Source: Verrucomicrobiales bacterium (GTDB lineage: Bacteria; Verrucomicrobiota; Verrucomicrobiia; Methylacidiphilales; JAAUTS01). Taken from it: a DNA stretch of 64,000 bases. The stretch is from the NCBI GenBank assembly GCA_031256975.1, contig JAIRPN010000005.1, positions 121,021-185,020 of the forward strand, read 5' to 3'. This document shows positions 17,145 through 27,023 of the stretch, one piece after another (within the stretch, counting starts at the first letter, position 1; every line of letters starts with the position of its first letter). The translations under genes and the position numbers were made by a program. The notes below the pieces were generated by a model. That model saw only the letters and a list, made by a program, of their open reading frames with translations. It was not told where the DNA came from and made no database searches.

Positions 17145-17968
17145 CCCAAGCTCTGCTCAATGTTAAGAACCTGACCATCGAATTCCAAGGCGGCAACAAG
17201 GCCGTGGACGACATCTCATTCTCGGTAGCCAAGGGCGAAGCCGTGGCGGTGGTCGGCGAAAGTGGCAGCGGCAAGAGCGTGACCGCCCTGGCTCTCACCC
17301 GCCTGTTACCCCAGCCTCCGGCCTGTGCCATCGGCGGGCGGATTCTGTACCGTGAAAAGAACCTGCTGACCGCCAACAACGAGGAGATTCGCGCCGTGCG
17401 CGGCAAGGAAATCGCCTACATCTTCCAGGAACCCTCCACTTCGCTAAACCCGGTATTCAGCATCGGCTACCAAATCGCCGAGGCCATCAAGTTGCACCGC
17501 CCCGAGGTTAAGGACATCAACGCCGAGATTGTCCGCGTATTGAGCCTGGTTGGCATCCGCAATCCCGGCCAACGGCTCAAGGATTACCCGCACCAGTTCA
17601 GCGGCGGCATGCAGCAACGCGCCATGATTGCCATGGCGCTGGCCTGCCAGCCGCAATTGCTGGTCGCCGACGAACCCACCACTGCGCTGGATGTCACCAT
17701 CCAGGCTCAGATCATCGACTTGCTGAAGGAATTGAAACAGAAAACCGACATGTCGGTGCTGCTCATCACCCATAACTTCGGTATCGTGAGCGGCTTCGCC
17801 GACCGTGTGATCGTGATGTTCCGCGGCAAGATCGTCGAGGAAGGGCCCACGCAGGAAGTTTTGAAGAATCCGCAGCATCCCTACACCAAGGCCTTGATCG
17901 AATGCATCCCCCAACTCGGCCAGAAAAAAGAACGGCTTACCACCATTGACTACTCCAAAATCGTATGA
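17141..17968 (+). CDS. oppD: Oligopeptide transporter ATP-binding protein (OppD-like)
   Basis: 275 residues. ABC ATPase with Walker A GESGSGKS near residue 39, signature FSGGMQQR, and Walker [13 protein letters not shown]. It is about 50 residues shorter than typical OppD and ends soon after [13 protein letters not shown], so the C-terminal extension with the cysteine cluster is missing. Its start overlaps the permease stop and its end overlaps oppF, both by ATGA, indicating coupled translation of a stoichiometric complex. Confidence 0.93.
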   Translation: MTQALLNVKNLTIEFQGGNKAVDDISFSVAKGEAVAVVGESGSGKSVTALALTRLLPQPPACAIGGRILYREKNLLTANNEEIRAVRGKEIAYIFQEPSTSLNPVFSIGYQIAEAIKLHRPEVKDINAEIVRVLSLVGIRNPGQRLKDYPHQFSGGMQQRAMIAMALACQPQLLVADEPTTALDVTIQAQIIDLLKELKQKTDMSVLLITHNFGIVSGFADRVIVMFRGKIVEEGPTQEVLKNPQHPYTKALIECIPQLGQKKERLTTIDYSKIV

Positions 17969-18753
17969 ACCCGCTAATCACTGTCAGCAACCTGAAAGTT
18001 TATTTCCCGGTCTACGGCGGACTGTTGCGCCGCGTGGTTGATCAGGTCAAGGCGGTCGATGAGGTTTCCTTCACCGTCGGCAAGGGCCAGACCGTGGGCC
18101 TGGTCGGCGAAAGCGGCAGCGGCAAGTCGACCATTGGCAAGAGCATCGTGCAACTGGTCGACATTAGCGGCGGCGAAATCGAGTACGACGGCAAAAAAAT
18201 CTCCACTTTGCACGGTAAGGATTTCCTGCCCTACCGCAAACGCATCCAGATGATTTTCCAAGACCCCTACAACTCGCTAAACCCGAGAATGACCGTGGAA
18301 CAGATCATTGGCGAACCATTGGAAATCCATTTCAAACAGATGTCCAAGCCGCAACGCCGTGTCCGTATCGAGGAATTGCTGGAACTGGTCGGCCTGAAGA
18401 AGGAACACATCGACCGTTACCCGCACGAGTTCAGCGGCGGCCAGCGCCAGCGCATCGGCATCGCCCGCGCCCTCGCCGTGGAACCGGAGTTCATCATCTG
18501 TGACGAACCGGTCAGCGCGCTCGACGTCAGCGTCCAGGCACAGATCGTGAACCTGCTGCAGGATTTGCAGCAAAAGCTTGGCCTCACCTATCTGTTCATC
18601 TCCCACGACCTCGCGGTGGTCGAGCATCTTTGCGATTACGTGTTGGTGCTCAACGAAGGCAAGATTGTCGAGCATGGCGACCCGGAACAGATTTACCAGT
18701 CGCCACAGCATCCCTACACCCGCAAATTGCTCGACGCCGTGCCGCAGATTTGA
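17965..18753 (+). CDS. oppF: Oligopeptide transporter ATP-binding protein (OppF-like)
   Basis: 262 residues. Second ATPase of the importer, with Walker [10 protein letters not shown], the OppF-typical QMIFQDPYNSLNPRMTV Q-loop region, signature FSGGQRQR and Walker B IICDEPVSALDVS. It ends just after PYTRKLLDAVPQI, so the C-terminal domain is short, as in its partner. Last gene of the ATGA-coupled operon; the deacetylase-like gene starts 2 bp after its stop and may be co-transcribed. Confidence 0.93.
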   Translation: MNPLITVSNLKVYFPVYGGLLRRVVDQVKAVDEVSFTVGKGQTVGLVGESGSGKSTIGKSIVQLVDISGGEIEYDGKKISTLHGKDFLPYRKRIQMIFQDPYNSLNPRMTVEQIIGEPLEIHFKQMSKPQRRVRIEELLELVGLKKEHIDRYPHEFSGGQRQRIGIARALAVEPEFIICDEPVSALDVSVQAQIVNLLQDLQQKLGLTYLFISHDLAVVEHLCDYVLVLNEGKIVEHGDPEQIYQSPQHPYTRKLLDAVPQI

Positions 18754-18754
18754 A

Positions 18755-19618
18755 ATGATTGGCACCGTCATGAGTGCCGCCCCTGAATTATCCTCCAAAA
18801 ACCTCGACTTGTTCGTCCCGGACGGTTCGTCGATCGAACAGGCCTGCAAACGCACCACCCATTTGTGCATCGCCGCCCACCAGGACGACGTGGAAATCAT
18901 GGCGTTTCACGGCATTGCCGAATGCTACAAAAAACCGGACCAATGGTTCGGCGCAGTGGTGGTCACCGACGGCGCCGGCAGCCCGCGCGCGGGAGCCTTT
19001 GCCAATTACAGCAACACCCAGATGAAGCTGGTCCGCAAGATCGAGCAACGCAAGGCGGCCGAGATCGGCAAATACAGTTTCGTTTACCAACTCGGCTACC
19101 CAAGCACCGAAATCAAGGACGCCAAGCACGAGCAATCGGTCAACGACATAGCCGCCATCATCGACGCCTGCCAGCCGCGGGTGGTCTATCTGCACAACCT
19201 GGCCGACAAGCACGAAACCCATATTTCACTGGCGTTGAAATCCATCATCGCCCTGCGTCGCCTGCCCGCCAAGCGCCGGCCGAAAAAGGTCTACGGTTGC
19301 GAAATCTGGCGCGACCTCGACTGGCTCGCTGACGGCCAGAAAGTCGCCCTGCCCGTCGATCAAAACGATGAACTGACGCGGAATTTACTGGAGGTCTTTG
19401 AATCCCAGGTTTCCGGCGGCAAGCGTTACGACCTGGCCACCATCGGCCGCCGTTTCGCCAACGCCACCTTTTCCGAGCCGCGCGCCACCGACCAGACCAA
19501 GGCCATCACTTGGGCGATGGATTTGACCCCGCTCATGACGAACGATTCCCTCACCCCGGCCGTCCTGATCAAGCAGCACGTGGCAAAGTTCTCGCAGGAT
19601 GTGCTGAAAGGCCTCTGA
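18755..19618 (+). CDS. LmbE/PIG-L family deacetylase-like protein
   Basis: 287 residues from ATG 18755, one base after the oppF stop (a second ATG at 18770 is possible). Family members are zinc-dependent N-deacetylases acting on GlcNAc-linked or related substrates. The metal motif, usually AHPDD, is AHQDD here (H42, D44, D45). A later YLHNLADKHETHISL segment supplies the third ligand region. Substrate unknown. The upstream part of the same frame overlaps oppF in another frame and is not coding. Confidence 0.8.
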   Translation: MIGTVMSAAPELSSKNLDLFVPDGSSIEQACKRTTHLCIAAHQDDVEIMAFHGIAECYKKPDQWFGAVVVTDGAGSPRAGAFANYSNTQMKLVRKIEQRKAAEIGKYSFVYQLGYPSTEIKDAKHEQSVNDIAAIIDACQPRVVYLHNLADKHETHISLALKSIIALRRLPAKRRPKKVYGCEIWRDLDWLADGQKVALPVDQNDELTRNLLEVFESQVSGGKRYDLATIGRRFANATFSEPRATDQTKAITWAMDLTPLMTNDSLTPAVLIKQHVAKFSQDVLKGL

Positions 19619-19657
19619 CCTTGCCATTTATCCGGGCCGAGTTAAACTTTGACCCAC

Positions 19658-20098
19658 ATGAAAATCGGCATTGCGGCAGACCACGGTGGCTTCGAACTGA
19701 AGGGCAAACTCATCGAAAAATTGCGGAAACAGGGTTACGAGGTCAAGGACTACGGCCCGCACGACTATGACAAGGCCGATGATTATCCCGACTTCGGCAT
19801 TCCCGCCGCCAAGGGCGTCGCCAACCACGAAGTCGACCGTTCCATTTTGATCTGCAACAACGGCATCGGCATGGGCATGCTGGCCAACAAGATTCACGGC
19901 GTGAAAGCTGCCGTGGTCTACAGTGAAACCTCCGCCCATGACACCCGCGAACACCACGACTCCAACGTCCTCTGCCTCGGCGGACAGGAATTTTCCGATG
20001 ACAAACTCGAAAAGTTCGTTGATATCTGGCTCACCACCCCCTTCGGCGGCGGCCGCCATGAACGCCGTATGAACAAGGTCGAAGCCTTAGACAAATAG
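19658..20098 (+). CDS. rpiB: Ribose-5-phosphate isomerase B (RpiB/LacAB family)
   Basis: 146 residues. Interconverts ribose-5-phosphate and ribulose-5-phosphate. IAADHGGFELK at the N-terminus and the catalytic C66 in LICNNGIGM match the family; most members have GTGIGM, so the NN is a small variation. The start is the ATG at 19658 rather than the in-frame TTG at 19649, because MKIGIAADHG is the standard N-terminus. A palindromic element follows. A sugar-specific LacAB-like role cannot be excluded. Confidence 0.9.
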   Translation: MKIGIAADHGGFELKGKLIEKLRKQGYEVKDYGPHDYDKADDYPDFGIPAAKGVANHEVDRSILICNNGIGMGMLANKIHGVKAAVVYSETSAHDTREHHDSNVLCLGGQEFSDDKLEKFVDIWLTTPFGGGRHERRMNKVEALDK

Positions 20099-20106
20099 GC
20101 TTTTTG

Positions 20107-20178
20107 CCGCAGAGACGCAAAGACACAGAGCTTTTAAAATCCGCTGATAAAAAACTCAGCGTCTCCGCGCCTCTGCGG
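20107..20178. repeat. Intergenic palindromic element (CCGCAGAG type)
   Basis: CCGCAGAG (20107-20114) pairs with CTCTGCGG (20171-20178) and the arms continue imperfectly (ACGCAAAGACACAGAG against CTCAGCGTCTCCGCGC). It lies between convergent rpiB and the M29 gene. Same family as 6955-7036. Confidence 0.75.
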
Positions 20179-20184
20179 TTATCT

Positions 20185-21303
20185 TCACTTCTTCTGCAAA
20201 ATCTTGTCCGGATTCAACGCCGTCCACGGTCCGCCGACAAAGATGCCGTCCTTGCGGATCAATTTGCCGTCAAACCATACCTCGCCGCCGCCGTAATCCT
20301 TGCGCTGGATGTAAACCATGTCCCAGTGCACCTGCGAACGATTGCCGTTGTCAGCTTCCTCATAGGCCTGGCCCGGCGTGAAATGGAACGAACCGGCAAT
20401 CTTTTCATCGAACAGGATATCGCGCATCGGTTGCAGGATGTGCGGGTTAAAGCCCAGGCTGAATTCACCGATATAACGCGCCCCTTCGTCCGAATCCAGA
20501 ATCTGGTTCAAACGCTTGGTGTTATTGGCGGTTGCTTCAATAATCTTGCCCTTGGAAAACTTCAATTTCACATTGTCAAACGAAGTCCCTTGGTAAACCG
20601 TCGGCGTGTTGAAGGCAATCTCGCCTTCCACGCTATTCCTCACCGGGCAACTGAACACTTCACCGTCCGGGATATTGCGCAAACCGCCGCAGACCACCGA
20701 ACCGATACCCTTGATCGAGAAACGCAGATCGAGCCCCGGCCCTTTCAAATGCACCTTGTCGGTCTTGTCCATCAACGTCTTCAACGCCTTCATGCCGGGC
20801 ACCAGTTTGGCGTAATCCAGCGTGCAAACCTTGAAATAGAAATCCTCGAATGCCTCGGTGCTCATCATCGCCTGCTGCGCCATTGCCGAGGTGGGCCAGC
20901 GCAACACCACCCATTTGGTTTTTTTCACCCGATGATCCAGCACCGGGCGCATGATCTTCATCGCCAGCTTCATTCGGTCGGAAGGAACGTCGGACGATTC
21001 AAAAATATTGTTCGCCCCGCGGATCGCGATGTAAGCCTGCACCCCTTGCATGCGCTTCAATTCCACCGCCGCCTGGAATTTATATTGTTCCTCGGTTGCC
21101 CCAACCATCAACTCGCGTTGTAGTTTCGCATTGTAGGCGTTCAGGAAAGGCACCCCGCCCGCCGCTCGTACCGCACCGATCAGCGCCACCCCCATCTCCT
21201 CCGGTGCGTCGAACAACTCAATCAACACCTTCTCCCCTTTTTTCACTGCCGTCGAATACCGCACCAAGCCGCGCGCCAACAAGTCCAAACGAGAATCTTT
21301 CAT
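20185..21303 (-). CDS. M29 family metallo-aminopeptidase
   Basis: 372 residues from the ATG at 21303; a TTG at 21324 would add seven residues. M29 enzymes (thermophilic aminopeptidase, AmpS) are dimeric, two-metal aminopeptidases. Family features are the N-terminal [17 protein letters not shown], the central [15 protein letters not shown] glutamate, [10 protein letters not shown], and the closing [11 protein letters not shown] with the His and Asp ligands. Convergent with rpiB across a palindromic element. Confidence 0.9.
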   Translation of the reverse strand: MKDSRLDLLARGLVRYSTAVKKGEKVLIELFDAPEEMGVALIGAVRAAGGVPFLNAYNAKLQRELMVGATEEQYKFQAAVELKRMQGVQAYIAIRGANNIFESSDVPSDRMKLAMKIMRPVLDHRVKKTKWVVLRWPTSAMAQQAMMSTEAFEDFYFKVCTLDYAKLVPGMKALKTLMDKTDKVHLKGPGLDLRFSIKGIGSVVCGGLRNIPDGEVFSCPVRNSVEGEIAFNTPTVYQGTSFDNVKLKFSKGKIIEATANNTKRLNQILDSDEGARYIGEFSLGFNPHILQPMRDILFDEKIAGSFHFTPGQAYEEADNGNRSQVHWDMVYIQRKDYGGGEVWFDGKLIRKDGIFVGGPWTALNPDKILQKK

Positions 21304-21413
21304 GTTGGTTAAACATGCCAGCAATTTGCCGCTTGTCGAATTTGTATTGGCCGTGGTTAATACCGAAAATCCGGCTGGTTTATATGCTAATTCGGAGTTA
21401 TAAGTAAATTGTC

Positions 21414-22007
21414 ATGAAAACATGCCTCATCCTTGCCCTCACTGTTAGCGTCCTGTTTTTCAACCATGCCCAGGCTGCGGGAGAAAAGCCGGCAACAACC
21501 GCCAATTCCGGAACCGCCGCAACCGCCAACAGCGGGACATTGGTCACTTCCAGCGGCAGCACCGCACCCGTCACCGGATCGCTGATCAAGGGCACCTGCA
21601 CCATTGAACTGAAGATCGGCACCCACCAGTATCTTTCAAAGATGGGCATCGCCGTGGTCCCCGCCAAGGTGGCGGATGAAATCACCAAGGTTCGCGACGA
21701 CCAGTGGCGCCTGCGCGCCTCCCGCGCCAACTGGGGAGACGGCTTCCGCAACCTCGACCTCGACGCCATCGGCGGGATCGCCGTGAAAAATGCCCTGCAA
21801 ACCGTCACAACCGACATGGAAGGCAAATACCAAATCCGCGGAATCGCCCCCGGCGATTACCTGCTCTATTCGCAATACCGCAGCCGTTACGCCGTCGCCT
21901 ATTGGCTGGTGCCGCTAACCGTGAAGTCCGACAAGGACGAAATCACCGTCGACATCAACAACAGCAACATGAAGGAAGTTTACAACATCAAGAAGGAACA
22001 GTGGTAA
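21414..22007 (+). CDS. Exported protein of unknown function, carboxypeptidase-regulatory-like C-terminus
   Basis: 197 residues. Signal peptide to about residue 22 (VSVLFFNHAQA), a Thr/Ala/Ser-rich linker (about 25-55), then a small beta-rich region. DMEGKYQIRGIAPGDYLLYSQY looks like the core of carboxypeptidase-regulatory-like (CarboxypepD_reg) repeats, which often serve as beta-sandwich modules in envelope proteins. Followed 2 bp later by a small membrane protein. No firm function. Confidence 0.65.
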   Translation: MKTCLILALTVSVLFFNHAQAAGEKPATTANSGTAATANSGTLVTSSGSTAPVTGSLIKGTCTIELKIGTHQYLSKMGIAVVPAKVADEITKVRDDQWRLRASRANWGDGFRNLDLDAIGGIAVKNALQTVTTDMEGKYQIRGIAPGDYLLYSQYRSRYAVAYWLVPLTVKSDKDEITVDINNSNMKEVYNIKKEQW

Positions 22008-22009
22008 GC

Positions 22010-22264
22010 ATGACCTCTGAAACTTTTATCACTGTTGTCATCGCCTTATTTGTGTTTTGGTTTGCAACGCTGGTAGTTGTGCTTTCCCGTAAAAATTGGA
22101 ACGGCGACGACAGGGTTGTTTGGACCGTGGTTATATGCACGCTAAACATTTTGGGTGCAATTTTATATCTTCTGATTGGCCCGAAAGATCCCGGTGCCCA
22201 AGGTTTGTCAGAAGATGAGCTCAAGGAACGCTGTAACAATAACACCTTGAAAAATCGCGATTAG
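22010..22264 (+). CDS. Small two-helix membrane protein (PLDc_N-like)
   Basis: 84 residues. Two hydrophobic helices, about 6-27 and 39-57, separated by RKNWNGDD. The second is followed by LLIGPKDPG, resembling the GR/GP turn of PLDc_N domains, which also occur in cardiolipin synthases and many small stand-alone proteins. The start overlaps nothing and sits 2 bp after the previous stop; the last bases overlap the convergent IMPase stop (22261-22264). Confidence 0.6.
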   Translation: MTSETFITVVIALFVFWFATLVVVLSRKNWNGDDRVVWTVVICTLNILGAILYLLIGPKDPGAQGLSEDELKERCNNNTLKNRD

Positions 22265-23016
22265 CGGTGCGGCAGTTCCAGCCGCCCGTTCCACGCGCAG
22301 GCGTGATAGACATTCGGCTTGCCCTCGATCGGCTTGAGATCAATCCTGCCTCCCGCTTCTTCCAGAATCACGATGCCGGCGGCGATGTCCCAAATCTGGA
22401 TGCTCTGCTCAATATAGGCATCCATGCGCCCGGCGGCGATATAGGCCATATCCAAGGCGGCGGAGCCCATCGCCCGTAACTTGCGGGCTCGGCGGGCATA
22501 ATATTGGTAAAGCTCGAGGCACTTCTCCACCGATTGCACGGTTTTGGAAAAACCAATCGCCATGATCGCTTCCTCGATGTCCTTGCGGGCGCTAACGGTG
22601 ATCCTTTTGCCGTTGAGCGTGGCGCCCTTGCCATTGGCGGCGCTGAATAATTCGTCTCGTTGTGGATCGTAAATGGCTCCGGCAACCACCTTGCCGTCAA
22701 CCCGGCAGGCCACCGACACACAAAAATGCGGGATGCCATAAGCCAGGTTCACCGTACCGTCAATCGGGTCGAGAATCCATTCCACGCCTTTGCCGCCGCT
22801 GCCTTCGCCGCCTTCTTCGCCGAGGATGGCGTGGCCGGGGAATTTCGACAAAATATAGTTGGTCAGTAATTCCTGCGTGTCCTTGTCGAGCTGGATTTTC
22901 AAGTCATGATGCTTCGCTTCATTCACCACCACTTCCTCGCCAAACACTTTCCTCAAGGAATCACCCGCCAACCGCGCGGCTTCCTCCGCTGTCCGCAAAA
23001 TCAAATCCAAATTCAT
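22261..23016 (-). CDS. Inositol-1-monophosphatase family phosphatase
   Basis: 251 residues from ATG 23016. Mg-dependent phosphatase of the SuhB/IMPase family, acting on inositol phosphate or related sugar phosphates. Metal motifs GEEGGEG (E67/E68), DPIDGT (83-88) and WDIAAG near the C-terminus are intact. It lies 4 bp downstream of smc, on the same strand, so the two are probably one transcript. The longer upstream reading of this frame runs into smc and is not used. The stop codon is part of a TTAGCG word. Confidence 0.92.
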   Translation of the reverse strand: MNLDLILRTAEEAARLAGDSLRKVFGEEVVVNEAKHHDLKIQLDKDTQELLTNYILSKFPGHAILGEEGGEGSGGKGVEWILDPIDGTVNLAYGIPHFCVSVACRVDGKVVAGAIYDPQRDELFSAANGKGATLNGKRITVSARKDIEEAIMAIGFSKTVQSVEKCLELYQYYARRARKLRAMGSAALDMAYIAAGRMDAYIEQSIQIWDIAAGIVILEEAGGRIDLKPIEGKPNVYHACAWNGRLELPHR

Positions 23017-23020
23017 AATC

Positions 23021-26000
23021 TTAAATAATCGAGTCCGGCACCACGCTTTCGCCACGGATGGAATCCGCGATGGAACGCGGCGCTTTTTCCTCACCATTGA
23101 ACAAGGGGTCCTCGTCCTTGCGCGACAACTTGACCGAGACAATCTTCGACACGCCGTGTTCTTCCATGGTCACGCCGTACAACACGTCGGCGCTGCTGAT
23201 GGTGCGCTTGTTGTGGGTAATGACCACGAACTGCGACTGCTTGACGAAGCGTTGCAGGATGCGGATGAAACGGTTGATGTTCGATTCGTCCAGCGGCGCG
23301 TCCATTTCGTCGAGGAAACAGAACGGGCTTGGCTTGACCATGTAAATCGCAAACATCAACGCCACCGCGGTCATCGTGCGTTCACCGCCGGAGAGCAGCG
23401 AAATCGAGGTCAACTGCTTGCCGGGCGGGCGGGCGATGATATCAATGCCGCATTCCAGCGGATCGTTCTCGTCCTGCAATTTCAACTCGGCCTTGCCGCC
23501 GCCGAAAATCTCCAGGAACATCTCGGAGAAGTTCACTTTCACTTTTTCGAAGGTCTCGGCAAACAGCACCTGCGTGGTCTGGTTGATCTTCTTGATCGCC
23601 TCGTGCAATTGGTCGCGCGCCTGGATCAAATCCTGTTCCTGCTTGTTGAGGAACACCTGGCGCTGTTCGAGTTCCTCGAACTCGGTAATGGCGTCCACGT
23701 TGACCGGGCCCATGCGGTCGAGTTTTTCGCGCAATTCGGCGACCTCGGCTTCCACTTGCGCCCAATCGAGTTCCACGGGCTCCACTTCAGCGGGAATCCC
23801 ATCGTTAGCGGGCTGTTCGGCAACCGGCTCTTCAGCGGGTTGTTCCGCCACTTCGCCATTGGCGTCCCCGGCATTCGCTTCCGCTATTTCAGCCGGAGCT
23901 TCCTGCGCTTCGCCGCTAACCGCCGGTTCTTCGGCAACCGGCTGCGTGGCATTCGGGTTGTAAGGCGGCGGCGTCCACAGTGACAAATCAATCTGGTACT
24001 GGCGGCTGATTCTGGTCGTTAGCGCCTCCAGTTTCATCCGCTGCTCGGCAGCCTGCACCTCGGCGCGGCTGTATTGCGTTTGCAACTCGGTCGCCAGCTT
24101 GCGGTCACTGCGCAGCGATTCCTCGATACCGACCAGCTCTTCCAAAATCCCCTTCTTGATCGCCTCGATTTCCCCGATCTTCACGCCGTGCAACTGCACT
24201 TCTTCCTCGGCCAGCTTGATCGCTTCCTCGGCCTGCACGATGCCCTCGCGGCTTTGCACAATCTTGGTTTCGTAATCAGCAATCTCATTGCGCAAGCGTT
24301 CCACCGCCTGTTCCAGCTCGTGGAATCTCGCCGTTAGCGAGGCGTTTTGCTGGCGAATTGAATCAATCCGTTGCAAGGCCGCCGCTTCCTTGACGCGGCA
24401 TTCGGTCAAGGCCTGGGTCCATTGCTCGACCTCGACATTTAATTCACCGAACTTCAATTCCAGCGACTCGCGGGCCTCGGTCTTTTGCAGGCGTTCACTT
24501 TCGAACTGTTTCAGCGTTTCTTTCAACTTCTTGAAATCATCACCGTCGGTACCGGTCTGCGCGTTCAGACTGGTACGTTCATGCATCACCGCCTGCAAGC
24601 GGTTGCCCGCGTCCTCGCGCTGGCGGAGAAAACCTTTCTCCTCATACTGTGCGGCGGAAAGTTGCGCCTCGGCTTCCTGCTTCTGCTTTTGCAGGGCGGC
24701 AACCCCGTTACGCTTGTTGTCCAAATCGGACGCCAGTCGTGAGACTTCACCATTAGCGTCGTTGTGATTCTTTTGCAGCGCATCGGTCTGTTTCTTCAAT
24801 TCGGCAAGTTGGTTCTCGTACTGCAGGACCGACTGCTTGCCATCCTTGGCCTGGCCGCGCAATTGCCAGCCTTCCTTGTACCACACCTCGCCCATGCGGG
24901 TGACGATGTGCCTGTCGGAACGGATGCGGCTGATGGTCAGCGCCTCGTCGGCATTTTCCACGAACAGGAAACCGTCGAGAATCCGGGTCGCCAGTTTCTT
25001 TACCAGCTCGTCGCATTGTACATAATTGGCAATGGTCGGAATCGTTGAATGGGAATCCTCAAACGACGGCACTTTTTCATTCTGCGCACTGCCGAACATG
25101 CCCGCGATCTTGCCCCAGAACGACTTGACCGGCTTGGCGTCAACCACAGTCTGCGTCACTTCACGGTTAGCGGCCGACAAATCGGTGAACGCCAGCGCCC
25201 CGCTCTCGCCCAGTTCGGCGACAATTTTTTCCAGACTTTCGGCATTCTCCACCATTACCGCTTCACAGGCCGCCCCCAACGCCGCTTCAACGGCTTTCTC
25301 ATAACCAGCCTGCACCTTCAAATGTTCCAGCAGCGTGCCAACCACGCCTTTGCCACGGTACGATTCCAAAATCTTGCGGGTACCCTCGGAATAACCGGCA
25401 TGCACCTGCAACATGGTTTCCAGCGCACGGATGCCGTTCTGGTTTTCCTCCAGAGCACGGCGGGCTTTTTCCTCTTTCTCCCGCACGGTCTTCAACTGCG
25501 CTTCGCTCGCCGTTAGCGCCTGCTGGTCGCTCGTCAATTTCGCCGTTAGCGTCTCGATTTCCTTCTTCAACCCGGCGTTCTTCTCCGCCAGCTTGGCGCA
25601 GGTCGCTTCCAGTTCGACTTTCTGCACCTTGAACAACTCTTCGTCTTCGTCCAGTTTGGCAAAACGCACGCTGTAATTCTTTTTCTGGATCTCGATTCCG
25701 GCGATGCGGTTTTTCGCCTCGTTCAGTGCCTTGTCCAGCGCGTTGATCTGTGATTCGAATTTCGAGCGCTGCGCCAGATTGTCGGCAACGGCACGCTTGC
25801 TCGCCTCCGCGCGTTCCTTGTGCTCGGCCAGTTCATTGCGGATTTGCTGCAACTCGGCTTCCAATTTCGACGATTCGGCATTCACCGCGTCAAACTGGCT
25901 GCGTTCGGCGTTCAACTTGTCCTCGCTAACGGTGATCTCGGCGCTGTTGCGGACCTTCAGCGACTCCAGTTCCTCGATACGCAGCGTATTGTAAGTCACC

Positions 26001-26908
26001 TGCTGGCGGGAACGCAGGGCCTTGCTGTCGGCGGCATTGCGTTCCTGGTCGAGCGAACGGATGTTTTGTTCCAGCCGCTCCACCTCGGCACGGCGCTGGC
26101 GCACCGTTTCCTCGCGCACTTCCACCGTGCTCTGGATTTCGTCGTACTGGCCGCGCAGGTTTTGCACCAAACCCTCTCCCTCGTCGAGCTTCGCCTTTAG
26201 CGTGCCGTAATCATGGTGCGCCAGGCGGGTGTCCAAATCCTGCAAACGGGTAAACACTTCCTTGTAACGGCGGGCTTTGTTGGCCTGACGTTGCAGCGAG
26301 CCGATCTGGCGGTTGACTTCCTTGACGATGTCGGTGACGCGCAGCAAATTCGCTTCGGTCAGTTCCAATTTGCGCAAGGCTTCCTTCTTCTGCGATTTGA
26401 ACCGGGTAATACCCGCCGCTTCCTCGAAAATGGCGCGACGGTCTTCCGGCTTGGATGACAAAATCTGGTCGAGTTTCCCCTGCTCCATGATCGAGTAGGC
26501 GCTGCGGCCGATTCCCGTGTCCATGAACAGCTTGTGAATATCCTTCAAACGGCAGGGCGTTTTGTTGATTTCGTACTCACTGCGGCCGTCACGGAACACC
26601 CGACGGCAAATCCGCACCTCGTTGTACTCCACGCCCAGCTCCTTTTCGCACTCGGCAAAGGTCAGCGCCACTTCCGCCATGCCCATCGGCTTGCGGGAAT
26701 CGGTGCCGCTAAAGATGACGTCCGACATGCTCGAACCGCGCAAGGCCTTCGCTGAAGTCTCGCCCAGCACCCAACGGATCGAATCCAGGACGTTGCTCTT
26801 GCCGCAGCCGTTCGGCCCGACAATCGCCGTGACGCCACGGTGAAAGTTCACGATCGTCGGTGGCGCAAAGGACTTAAAACCGACCACTTCCAAAGACTTC
26901 AGATACAT
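23021..26908 (-). CDS. smc: Chromosome segregation ATPase SMC with an acidic insert
   Basis: 1295 residues, about 100 more than usual. Condensin ATPase that compacts and segregates chromosomes with ScpA/ScpB. Head: Walker A GPNGCGKSN (31-39), C-terminal signature LLSGGERTM near 1170 and FLDEMDAPLD just after. Coiled coils flank a hinge around 515-640 with GVVGTLLEHLKV. Around residues 979-1046 an Ala/Glu/Pro/Val-rich low-complexity stretch (repeated AEEP, AEQP, EEPVAEQ) interrupts the second coiled coil shortly before it re-enters the head and explains most of the extra length. Eleven TTAGCG words lie in the gene. Confidence 0.95.
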   Translation of the reverse strand: MYLKSLEVVGFKSFAPPTIVNFHRGVTAIVGPNGCGKSNVLDSIRWVLGETSAKALRGSSMSDVIFSGTDSRKPMGMAEVALTFAECEKELGVEYNEVRICRRVFRDGRSEYEINKTPCRLKDIHKLFMDTGIGRSAYSIMEQGKLDQILSSKPEDRRAIFEEAAGITRFKSQKKEALRKLELTEANLLRVTDIVKEVNRQIGSLQRQANKARRYKEVFTRLQDLDTRLAHHDYGTLKAKLDEGEGLVQNLRGQYDEIQSTVEVREETVRQRRAEVERLEQNIRSLDQERNAADSKALRSRQQVTYNTLRIEELESLKVRNSAEITVSEDKLNAERSQFDAVNAESSKLEAELQQIRNELAEHKERAEASKRAVADNLAQRSKFESQINALDKALNEAKNRIAGIEIQKKNYSVRFAKLDEDEELFKVQKVELEATCAKLAEKNAGLKKEIETLTAKLTSDQQALTASEAQLKTVREKEEKARRALEENQNGIRALETMLQVHAGYSEGTRKILESYRGKGVVGTLLEHLKVQAGYEKAVEAALGAACEAVMVENAESLEKIVAELGESGALAFTDLSAANREVTQTVVDAKPVKSFWGKIAGMFGSAQNEKVPSFEDSHSTIPTIANYVQCDELVKKLATRILDGFLFVENADEALTISRIRSDRHIVTRMGEVWYKEGWQLRGQAKDGKQSVLQYENQLAELKKQTDALQKNHNDANGEVSRLASDLDNKRNGVAALQKQKQEAEAQLSAAQYEEKGFLRQREDAGNRLQAVMHERTSLNAQTGTDGDDFKKLKETLKQFESERLQKTEARESLELKFGELNVEVEQWTQALTECRVKEAAALQRIDSIRQQNASLTARFHELEQAVERLRNEIADYETKIVQSREGIVQAEEAIKLAEEEVQLHGVKIGEIEAIKKGILEELVGIEESLRSDRKLATELQTQYSRAEVQAAEQRMKLEALTTRISRQYQIDLSLWTPPPYNPNATQPVAEEPAVSGEAQEAPAEIAEANAGDANGEVAEQPAEEPVAEQPANDGIPAEVEPVELDWAQVEAEVAELREKLDRMGPVNVDAITEFEELEQRQVFLNKQEQDLIQARDQLHEAIKKINQTTQVLFAETFEKVKVNFSEMFLEIFGGGKAELKLQDENDPLECGIDIIARPPGKQLTSISLLSGGERTMTAVALMFAIYMVKPSPFCFLDEMDAPLDESNINRFIRILQRFVKQSQFVVITHNKRTISSADVLYGVTMEEHGVSKIVSVKLSRKDEDPLFNGEEKAPRSIADSIRGESVVPDSII

Positions 26909-27005
26909 CCGGTTAATTAAAGGGAAGCGATTTTGACTGACAACAAAAAATGACCCCGGAAACGACGAAAAACAGCCTTAATCAACGCTTGCCAAGACCG
27001 CCTTG

Positions 27006-27021
27006 ATGTTCACAGTAACAT
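27006..27021. promoter_or_regulatory. Candidate operator for the adjacent LacI-type regulator (copy 1)
   Basis: ATGTTCACAGTAACAT has inverted ends (ATGTT...AACAT). It matches 31776-31791 at 15 of 16 bases, and both copies have GCCAAG exactly 9 bp upstream (26991-26996 here). It lies just before the regulator's start at 27024, as expected for autoregulation. Confidence 0.7.
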
Positions 27022-27023
27022 CC

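Noticed and set aside
20104..21123. Long plus-strand open frame (339 codons)
   Set aside because: It is antisense to the M29 aminopeptidase, which has clear family motifs; an open antisense frame is common in GC-rich DNA.
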